From positions 1-26,101 of the forward strand of contig CBDUST010000028.1 of NCBI GenBank assembly GCA_965369945.1: a stretch of 26,101 nucleotides of DNA, read 5' to 3'. The DNA comes from JADFNO01 sp965369945. GTDB taxonomy: Bacteria > Planctomycetota > Phycisphaerae > Phycisphaerales > SM1A02. Shown piece after piece: positions 15,348 to 22,019 of the stretch. Under the pieces are notes generated by a model, which saw nothing but the letters and a program-made list of their open reading frames with translations, did no database searches and had not been told where the DNA came from. How positions within the stretch are numbered: the first letter of the stretch is position 1; the number at the start of each line of letters is the position of its first letter. The translations under genes were made by a program, and so were the position numbers.

Positions 15348-16417
15348 ACGCGCCTACGCTGAAACAGATCGCGGTAGTCGTGATCGGCCGAAACGAAGGC
15401 GAGCGTTTGCGCCATTGCTTGATGTCCATCGACGAGCGTGTTGCTGGGGTTGTCTATGTTGATTCGGGATCGGCTGACCAGAGCGTGACGCTGGCACAAT
15501 CTCTGGGAGCACAGGTTGTTGAACTTGATACATCGGTTCCATTCACGGCAGCGAGAGCACGCAACGTAGGGATCGAACATGCCGAGCGACTTGCGTCAGC
15601 GGTTGAATTCATTCAAGTAATCGATGGCGATTGTGAGCTGATCGCAACATGGCTTGAACGCGCGCTGGAGACGCTTGCAGAGCACCCCAAGGCCGCCGTC
15701 GTCTGCGGCCGTCGGCGCGAGCGTTTTCCGAACGCCTCGGTTTACAATCGCCTGACGGACATGGAATGGGACACGCCGATTGGTGAGACGACCGAATGTG
15801 GCGGTGATGCGCTGCTGCGATTGGAAGCGTTTCGCGAGGTCAGCGGATATAACGCGTCACTGATCGCTGGTGAGGAACCGGAGCTTTGCCTTCGCCTTCG
15901 TCGAGCGGGTTGGACGATCCATCGAATTGCCACGGAGATGACGCTGCACGATGTGCAGATGTTGCACTTCGGGCAGTGGTGGAGGCGAACGGAGCGCAGC
16001 GGCCACGCGTTTGCTGAAAGTCGTGCGCTTCATGGCAGCGGCCGAGAGCGATTCTGCGTTCACGAAGTGCGGTCGATTGTCGAATGGGGGTTCCTATTCC
16101 CAATCGCAGCGTTGGTGCTGGCCTGGTTCACATGGGGTGCAAGCTTGCTACTTTTGCTTGGATACGTTTTGCTGTGGCGGCGTGTGCGCGCTCACCGACT
16201 CGAGCACGGCGATCCACCCGCACTGGCTGACTTGTATGCCAGATACGTCGTCATAGGAAAACTCGCGCAGTTCGTCGGCTGCTTGCGGTACTGGATCGGT
16301 CGATTTGCCGGGCGACGTTCCAGCTTGATCGAATACAAAGACGCGGCATCGCCCTCAATCAAGCCAAATGAAAGACAACAATCGGAACTTGCCTCGTCGA
16401 CAAGTCAGTCGAGCTGA
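15344..16417 (+). CDS. Glycosyltransferase family 2 with C-terminal membrane segments
   Basis: The protein has 357 residues. The GT2 domain starts with AVVVIGRNEGERLRHCL; VYVDSGSADQS and the metal-binding DGD at 94-96 follow, and GEEPELCLRLRRAGW at about 176-190 is the acceptor-site segment. After the domain, residues about 248-277 form one or two membrane spans (FLFPIAALVLAWF and LLLLLGYVLLW). Members with this layout often glycosylate lipid-linked or membrane acceptors. AAGGAG lies 9 bases before the ATG, which overlaps the sulfotransferase stop (ATGA). The tail after residue 330 is polar and poorly conserved in appearance. Confidence 0.87.
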   Translation: MNAPTLKQIAVVVIGRNEGERLRHCLMSIDERVAGVVYVDSGSADQSVTLAQSLGAQVVELDTSVPFTAARARNVGIEHAERLASAVEFIQVIDGDCELIATWLERALETLAEHPKAAVVCGRRRERFPNASVYNRLTDMEWDTPIGETTECGGDALLRLEAFREVSGYNASLIAGEEPELCLRLRRAGWTIHRIATEMTLHDVQMLHFGQWWRRTERSGHAFAESRALHGSGRERFCVHEVRSIVEWGFLFPIAALVLAWFTWGASLLLLLGYVLLWRRVRAHRLEHGDPPALADLYARYVVIGKLAQFVGCLRYWIGRFAGRRSSLIEYKDAASPSIKPNERQQSELASSTSQSS

Positions 16418-16453
16418 ATGGCAGGTGTTGCGATCATCGAAGTCTGAGCAGTT

Positions 16454-17845
16454 ATGAAACGAAACCTCCAAACTCTCGTAGAGCGCACCGAGTCGATCGG
16501 CTCGAAGGTTGCTACGCGCGCCTCTAAAATAGAAAGAACACCGCAGCCAAATGTTCACTCACAAGATCAAGGCGCACCTTCGCAAGGTCCGTCGAAGTCA
16601 CCACAGATTGCACTGGCGTACCTCACAACGGAATATCCCAAGACCAGTCATACCTTCATCCGACGCGAGATTCTCGAACTGGAACGCTGCGGTCAATCCG
16701 TGAGTCGTTTGGCTATTCGCCAAAGTAACGAGCCAGCTGTCGATCCAGCTGATGTCGCCGAGCAAGATCGTACTATTCATTTCCTTTCGCAAGGGTGGAT
16801 GAAGTTGCTGTCTTCAGCACTCGTCGCTGTTATCTCACGACCGCGCAGATTTCTTCAAGCACTCGCAGTGACAGCGGGGATGGCACGGCGAAGTGATCGT
16901 GGGCTGCTTCGTCATTTCGCCTATCTCGTTGAGGCGAGTCATCTATTACATCTGGCGCGGCGATCACGGATTCGCCACGTGCATGTTCATTTCGGAACGA
17001 ATGCTGCCGCCGTCGCTCGGCTTGCGCAGTGTTTGGGCGGGCCTACGTACAGCCTAACGATCCACGGGCCGGACGAGTTCGATGGTCCGCGGGCGCTCAG
17101 TCTGCCTGCGAAGTTTGCTGATGCGCTCTTCATCATCGCCATTACTGACTTTTGTGCCGCGCAGATTCGTCGGTGGATGCCCTACGAACAGTGGCACAAG
17201 ATTCATATCGTACATTGCACAATCAACGAATCCTTTCTTGATAAAGCACAGCCGGTCGATCCAGCGAGCCGGACGTTCGTTTGTGTGGGGCGACTGACCG
17301 CGCAGAAGGGACAGTTCGTCCTGCTCGAGGCGTTGGCGCAGATTGTAAATGAGGGGGTCGATGCGCGACTGGTGTTGGCCGGTGATGGCGAGCTTCGGCC
17401 GCAGATCGAGCGACGAATCGCTGAGTTGAGGCTTCAGGACCGAGTTCAGATCACTGGGTGGATCGATGAATCGGAGGTACGGCGTCGATTGCTCGAATCG
17501 CGTGCGCTGGTGCTTCCGAGCTTCGCCGAAGGTCTGCCCGTTGTGATTATGGAGGCGTTTGCGTTGGGCCGTGCAGTCGTGAGTACGACCATCGCGGGGA
17601 TTCCCGAACTCGTGGTTCCGGAGGAGAACGGATGGCTGGTCCCAGCCGGGAACGTCGCCCAGTTGGCGGCTGCGATGCGGGCCGTGCTCGATGCGCCTCC
17701 CGAGCAACTGGATCGGATGGGTCGTTGCGGCCGGAAGCGTGTGCGCCAAGACCACCTCGCGTCTACTGAGGCGCTGAACCTGCTCGAACTGTTTGGACAT
17801 TACCTCGGTCCGACAAGAGACGATGATCGACCGGTAACCCAATAG
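16454..17845 (+). CDS. Glycosyltransferase family 4 (WcaL-like)
   Basis: The protein has 463 residues. The first 50 residues are polar and probably disordered, which is unusual; the fold begins at IALAYLTTEYPKTSHTFIRREI, a hallmark of colanic-acid WcaL-like enzymes. HVHVHFGTNAAAVARLA and LTIHGPDEFD complete the N-terminal half. The C-terminal half has CVGRLTAQKGQ (about 277-287), VLAGDGELRP, and the donor site SFAEGLPVVIMEAFALG with the E-x7-E pair Glu359 and Glu367. It would extend the lipid-linked repeat at the inner membrane face. A 36-base gap follows the preceding GT2 gene; the ribosome binding site is weak. No internal ATG could give a shorter start. Confidence 0.87.
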   Translation: MKRNLQTLVERTESIGSKVATRASKIERTPQPNVHSQDQGAPSQGPSKSPQIALAYLTTEYPKTSHTFIRREILELERCGQSVSRLAIRQSNEPAVDPADVAEQDRTIHFLSQGWMKLLSSALVAVISRPRRFLQALAVTAGMARRSDRGLLRHFAYLVEASHLLHLARRSRIRHVHVHFGTNAAAVARLAQCLGGPTYSLTIHGPDEFDGPRALSLPAKFADALFIIAITDFCAAQIRRWMPYEQWHKIHIVHCTINESFLDKAQPVDPASRTFVCVGRLTAQKGQFVLLEALAQIVNEGVDARLVLAGDGELRPQIERRIAELRLQDRVQITGWIDESEVRRRLLESRALVLPSFAEGLPVVIMEAFALGRAVVSTTIAGIPELVVPEENGWLVPAGNVAQLAAAMRAVLDAPPEQLDRMGRCGRKRVRQDHLASTEALNLLELFGHYLGPTRDDDRPVTQ

Positions 17846-17926
17846 CCTCTTCTACCCATGCCGCAGAGGTCGGCTGGCGCTGTCGACGCGCCCGATTCGG
17901 GCCGGTGTTTGGGTCGATTCTACATG

Positions 17927-17932
17927 TATAGT
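17927..17932 (+). promoter_or_regulatory. Possible -10 box before the GT2-WecG fusion gene
   Basis: TATAGT lies 71 bases before the ATG at 18004, in the 158-base gap after the GT4 gene. No good -35 box is present, so the evidence is weak. Confidence 0.25.
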
Positions 17933-18003
17933 TTGCGTACGGATCAAGGGCACAACGGTGATCGGCGCAGGGAACGCGAGCGGTTACCGGGCGAAAGAGG
18001 TAG

Positions 18004-20187
18004 ATGATCGACATCGTAGACATCGTCTTGTTGGTTTTGGCTGTGGTGCTGTCGATACCGCTGTTTGTTGTGACACTCCAATGTTGCGTTGCGCTCTTTG
18101 CCAGGCGATCAGCGCGGCCAGATTCGTTACCGAGCAAACGACCGTCGATCGTCATCTTGATTCCCGCACACAACGAGGCGAGTGTGATCGCAAGAACGCT
18201 CGTCTCAGTTCGTTCGCATGTGGGTGAAGACGACCGGATCATCGTGATTGCTGATAACTGCAACGACGAGACGGCAGTTGTTGCTCGATCGTATGGCGTA
18301 GAGGTTCTGGAGCGCTGTGAGCCAATGCATCGAGGCAAGGCGTACGCGGTCGAATTCGGTTTGCGCACTATTGCATCGAATCCGCCAGATGTCGTCATCA
18401 TGCTGGACGCGGACTGTGTGATCGAGCGCGGCGACCTTGAACAGCTTGCACAAACAGCGGCGGATTCTGGCCGACCGGTGCAGGCGGCGTACTTGATGAA
18501 CCCGCCGGTGGACGCTACGCCGCGAGACATTCTGTCAGCCTTTGCGTTTTGCATCAGGAACCTCGTGCGTCCGCTTGGATTACACGCGCTGGGACTGCCA
18601 TGTTTATTGACCGGCAGCGGGATGGCGTTTCCGTGGAGGGTGCTGCGCAGTGTAGGTATGCGGGGTGAGAGTATTGTCGAGGACATGCAACTAGCCGTAG
18701 ATATGATCCGTGCGGGACATCCGCCGCTCTTTTGTCCCCAGATCGTGGTGCGTTCGCTGCTGCCCAGTCAATCTATCACCGCGACCAAGCAACGCACGCG
18801 GTGGGAGCACGGCCATCTTCGAACCATGTTCACGGCCGTTCCCAAACTGTTGGCGACGGCAATATCTCGACGCAAGCTGAGTGCAGCTGTTCTTGCGGTT
18901 GATTTGTCGGTTCCACCCTTGTCATTGCTTGCGATCATTATCGTGATCGTCGGCTCGGCGGCGATCAGTGTCGGGCTCGTCGGCGGTTTATGGACGCCTT
19001 GTGTGTTGTTGGGAGTCTCTTCGGTGCTTGCCATGACGACGCTCGGGTGTGCTTGGTTAAGATTTGCACGACACGATATCTCGGCAACGACTCTGTTGAC
19101 TGCACCGCTGTACGTGCTGTGGAAGTTACCGATCTATCTACGGTTCATGTTCCAGCCGCAGACACGCTGGACTAAGACCAACCGAGAGGAAGTGCCTTTG
19201 GCGCTGACCCCCGAGGCAGCGGATATCGCCATTGCGCCGTCGGGCGAGGTGGATATCGCTGATCTACCGACGATCTCGCTGCGCGATGTTCGTTTGCACA
19301 GTCTCACCGAAGTCCAAGTCATTGATACAGTGAGCGACGCGCTCGATTCGAACGAAGGCGGATGGATCGTCACCGTCAATCTCCAGCATTTGCACCGTTG
19401 CGAGAAGGACCCGGAATACCGAGAACTTGTGAAGGAAGCGGATATCGTGGTTGCCGACGGAATGCCGTTGGTATGGGCTGGAGGTTTGCAGGGTACGCCT
19501 GTGCCGCAGCGCGTCGCGGGATCTGATCTCATTTCGTCGTTAACGAGCGCGGCAGCGCAACACGGTCGAACGATCTTCCTGCTCGGCGGCGATGGGGATA
19601 CAGCTGAGCGAGCGGCCTCAACATTGCAGTCGCGATACCCGGATCTTGAGGTGGCGGGAACGTACGTGCCCGAATACGGATTCGAGAATGACCCAGCACA
19701 GATTGATCGTATTGTCGACGCGCTCCTGAGCGCGTCGCCGGACATTATCTATGTGGCGCTCGGATCACCGAAACAGGAGCGACTGATCCGCCAGCTGCGC
19801 AATCGACTTCCATCAGCGTGGTGGATTGGCGTGGGGATCAGCTTTAGCTTCGTGGCTGGTCATGTCAAACGCGCACCACGGTGGATGCAGCGTGGTGGAT
19901 TGGAATGGATGCACCGGCTTATCCAAGAGCCCCGGCGCTTAGCCCATCGATACTTGGTGGAGGGGTTGCCGTTCGGGGTACGGCTACTTTTGTCGTCGAT
20001 GGTCAAGGGCTGGCGTCCACCGGTGGGGGATATGCAGCAAGGGAACTCACCTAGCTCCGGTCGCGCGGCGCCGCAGCATCTTCGTTCGCCGGTGACGACT
20101 GCTCGATCCGGTTCGTCTCGATCGACGGCGCGGCTGGGCCAGATGCAGCTCTCAGGTGATCGGCCAGCCAGTCGACAGAGGCGCTGA
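18004..20187 (+). CDS. Two-domain glycosyltransferase: GT2 fused to WecG/TagA/CpsF
   Basis: The protein has 727 residues. An N-terminal membrane span (about 5-33) is followed by a processive-type GT2 domain: IVILIPAHNEASVIARTL, metal-binding DAD at 135-137, VED at 225-227, and QRTRW at 263-267. Spans at about 300-330, 332-350 and 360-385 follow. After a linker, residues about 425-660 form a complete WecG/TagA/CpsF domain: TVNLQHLHR, VVADGMPLVWA with Asp485, FLLGGDGDTAERA, VPEYGFEND, VALGSPKQER, GVGISFSFVAG, and APRWMQRGGLEWMHRL with QEPRR. That family transfers ManNAc-type or glucose residues to lipid-linked sugars. One polypeptide could therefore carry out two steps on the same acceptor. The last 50 residues are low-complexity and overlap the convergent gene. 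GAGG lies just before the ATG. Confidence 0.85.
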   Translation: MIDIVDIVLLVLAVVLSIPLFVVTLQCCVALFARRSARPDSLPSKRPSIVILIPAHNEASVIARTLVSVRSHVGEDDRIIVIADNCNDETAVVARSYGVEVLERCEPMHRGKAYAVEFGLRTIASNPPDVVIMLDADCVIERGDLEQLAQTAADSGRPVQAAYLMNPPVDATPRDILSAFAFCIRNLVRPLGLHALGLPCLLTGSGMAFPWRVLRSVGMRGESIVEDMQLAVDMIRAGHPPLFCPQIVVRSLLPSQSITATKQRTRWEHGHLRTMFTAVPKLLATAISRRKLSAAVLAVDLSVPPLSLLAIIIVIVGSAAISVGLVGGLWTPCVLLGVSSVLAMTTLGCAWLRFARHDISATTLLTAPLYVLWKLPIYLRFMFQPQTRWTKTNREEVPLALTPEAADIAIAPSGEVDIADLPTISLRDVRLHSLTEVQVIDTVSDALDSNEGGWIVTVNLQHLHRCEKDPEYRELVKEADIVVADGMPLVWAGGLQGTPVPQRVAGSDLISSLTSAAAQHGRTIFLLGGDGDTAERAASTLQSRYPDLEVAGTYVPEYGFENDPAQIDRIVDALLSASPDIIYVALGSPKQERLIRQLRNRLPSAWWIGVGISFSFVAGHVKRAPRWMQRGGLEWMHRLIQEPRRLAHRYLVEGLPFGVRLLLSSMVKGWRPPVGDMQQGNSPSSGRAAPQHLRSPVTTARSGSSRSTARLGQMQLSGDRPASRQRR

Positions 20188-21457
20188 CCATTAGTTCCCG
20201 ACTGATGGGGTCGTTATATAAGCGATTAGAATCGGGGACCTTGAGCAACTCGTGCGTACAGGTCAGTACGCGCGCCAGCTCATCGGCCGTTTCTGACAGT
20301 GCGGTGTCGCGCTCGGCGTGAATGATCAATGTTGGGGCAGTCACCCGGCGAGCCTCGTGAAGATCTCGATCGCAAACGAGTCCGCGCAGTACAAGGGCAA
20401 CGACGTCCGATGTCGACGCTGCGAAGCACAGTGCGATCATCCCACCCGTTCCTGATCCGTTCAGGGCGATCTGCTGCGAATCAACCTCGTCCAGCAAGCA
20501 CACGTTCTCGAAAACAGCGCGAAGATCAGTCACCATCTGCTCAGTCGTGGCGTCGGACGGGTTTCCTTCTGATCGGCCGTGGCCGGCGAAGTCCATGCGA
20601 ACGCCGACGATGCCTCGCTTGGCCAGGCGGCGGCTGATCGGAATGGAACGTGGATTGCGGCCGTCGCTATCGAGGCCATGGGCAAAGATCACGGCGGGAT
20701 AGGGTCCGCTACCGCGTTTTGTTCCGGGCGGAAGGTCCAATTCGCAGTGAATCATGCGTCCTTGGACCGTGGGAAAGCGGGTGACGAGCGTCTTGACGCC
20801 AACATGTTGATCTGGTCGCGCTGCCGACCACCGCTCCAGCGTGGACTCGACAAGAGCGTCGGGAACGTCTTCAAAAGACTGGTAGAAATAATCGATACCT
20901 CTGAACTTCGAAGGCGCGTGTGGGATCACGACGACGTCGGCCGCTTCGTGGAACTGCCACGTTGCCTTACCGGCGCCGGCTGGCGCTGCGACCGCGACTT
21001 TGCGCGCCCCGCGATCACGAACTGCAGCGATCGCCGCGAGCATGGTGGCGCCCGTCTCGACGCCATGATCGACAAGAATAACGGTGCGCCCTCGGACGTC
21101 GGTTTCAGGCAGTATCGCGCGAAACCGCGCTCGGCGCCTTTGCAATTGATCGAAGACCAGCCTCGCCGGGGCGATCATCTCCTGGCTGGTCAAATGGTGC
21201 CAGCGCGCCGCAGTATGGATCAACGAGATTCGTCCGTGCTCATCAACAGCCCCGACAATCTGATTCGGTTGACCGGGCGCTGACAGTTTCTGAATGAGCA
21301 GGATGTCCAGCGGAGCGTCGAGCGTTTCGGCGATCACGGCTGCGATTTGCAAGCCGCCGTTGGGTATACCCAGGATCAGCGGGTCCTCTTGCTTGAGGAA
21401 CTGAAGAGCCCGCGCCAACTCATGCGCCGCTTCGATTCGGTTCTTGAACAACCGCAT
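20051..21457 (-). CDS. Phosphoribosyltransferase fused to degenerate alpha/beta-hydrolase
   Basis: The protein has 468 residues. Residues 1-215 form a phosphoribosyltransferase-like domain (RIEAAHELARAL, GIPNGGLQIAAVIAETL, and the PRPP loop VDHGVETGATM at 129-139). Residues about 225-435 form an alpha/beta-hydrolase domain (VIFAHGLDSDGRN, VRMDFAGHGRSEGN). This domain pair is a known fusion of unclear function. The hydrolase appears inactive: the nucleophile elbow reads GSGTGG at 334-339, with Gly336 where Ser should be, and no His is present between 403 and 433 where the catalytic one belongs. The PRPP loop has Asp-His instead of the usual acidic pair. I chose the ATG at 21457 because GGAGG lies 6 bases upstream; the frame stays open to 21667. 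The 3' end overlaps the GT2-WecG gene. Confidence 0.8.
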   Translation of the reverse strand: MRLFKNRIEAAHELARALQFLKQEDPLILGIPNGGLQIAAVIAETLDAPLDILLIQKLSAPGQPNQIVGAVDEHGRISLIHTAARWHHLTSQEMIAPARLVFDQLQRRRARFRAILPETDVRGRTVILVDHGVETGATMLAAIAAVRDRGARKVAVAAPAGAGKATWQFHEAADVVVIPHAPSKFRGIDYFYQSFEDVPDALVESTLERWSAARPDQHVGVKTLVTRFPTVQGRMIHCELDLPPGTKRGSGPYPAVIFAHGLDSDGRNPRSIPISRRLAKRGIVGVRMDFAGHGRSEGNPSDATTEQMVTDLRAVFENVCLLDEVDSQQIALNGSGTGGMIALCFAASTSDVVALVLRGLVCDRDLHEARRVTAPTLIIHAERDTALSETADELARVLTCTHELLKVPDSNRLYNDPISRELMVSASVDWLADHLRAASGPAAPSIETNRIEQSSPANEDAAAPRDRS

Positions 21458-21463
21458 GTGCCG

Positions 21464-21468
21464 CCTCC
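21464..21468 (-). promoter_or_regulatory. Ribosome binding site deciding the start at 21457
   Basis: GGAGG on the minus strand, 6 bases before the ATG at 21457. It rejects a 70-residue longer start at 21667, which would overlap the neighbouring small gene. Confidence 0.65.
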
Positions 21469-21599
21469 GTTCCAGCGAATCCCGCCACGTCGAGCGGAAC
21501 CTCTTCTGGGGAGGCTGATCTATCGCAGAGGCTCCACCGCTCTCGTTGGAAGATGATACCGAGGCAATCTTCTCACGGACATTGTGCCAGAAAACAGGC

Positions 21600-22019
21600 T
21601 CAAATGCTAGCGCAATCGCTGGATTCGTCCGGTTCGGCGAGCTGCAAGCACCAAATGGGCCCAACAAGACGGCGCTTGCCGATTCGGATCATCGCCGATT
21701 TCGTGAATCGTGATCGCTTGACGAACTCGATCGCATCCCAAGGAATGCTAGAGGGCTTGCCGCCGAGCCAGCGGATCAACGTCGCCGGAGTCAAATGCAG
21801 GTGAGTTTCGTCAACGGCAACATGAATGCAGTAACCAAGATTGAGCGCGCCGATGCGGAAGCTCTGGCGTTGCTTGCGTACTGCGTCATCGGCCGGCGTC
21901 CGAGGTGGATACGCCAAGTGCAGCGGGTTCCAGAGGAGTCTGAGGCTTCCTGCGATCAGACTGAGAGCGATGACAAGGTCAGCAATAACGACCAGGACAA
22001 CGATCAGAACCCAGCTCAT
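21600..22019 (-). CDS. Small membrane protein with one span, overlapping uvrA by 4 bases
   Basis: The protein has 139 residues. Residues about 3-30 are a strong membrane segment (VLIVVLVVIADLVIALSLIAG). The remaining soluble part includes IHVAVDETHLHLTPATLIRWLGG and SIPWDAIEFVKR, which resembles the PH-like cytoplasmic domains seen in small bacterial membrane proteins; I cannot name a family. Its ATG overlaps the uvrA stop (ATGA), so it is probably translated with uvrA, although no role in DNA repair is evident. The next gene starts 142 bases downstream. Confidence 0.7.
   Translation of the reverse strand: MSWVLIVVLVVIADLVIALSLIAGSLRLLWNPLHLAYPPRTPADDAVRKQRQSFRIGALNLGYCIHVAVDETHLHLTPATLIRWLGGKPSSIPWDAIEFVKRSRFTKSAMIRIGKRRLVGPIWCLQLAEPDESSDCASI

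Noticed and set aside
17054..17842. Minus-strand open frame of 262 codons inside the GT4 gene
   Set aside because: It is antisense to clear GT4 motifs and has no recognisable domain or ribosome binding site.
17763..18686. Minus-strand open frame of 307 codons spanning the start of the GT2-WecG gene
   Set aside because: It is antisense to the GT2 catalytic motifs. Its Ser/Thr-rich, patternless residues are typical of an antisense shadow.
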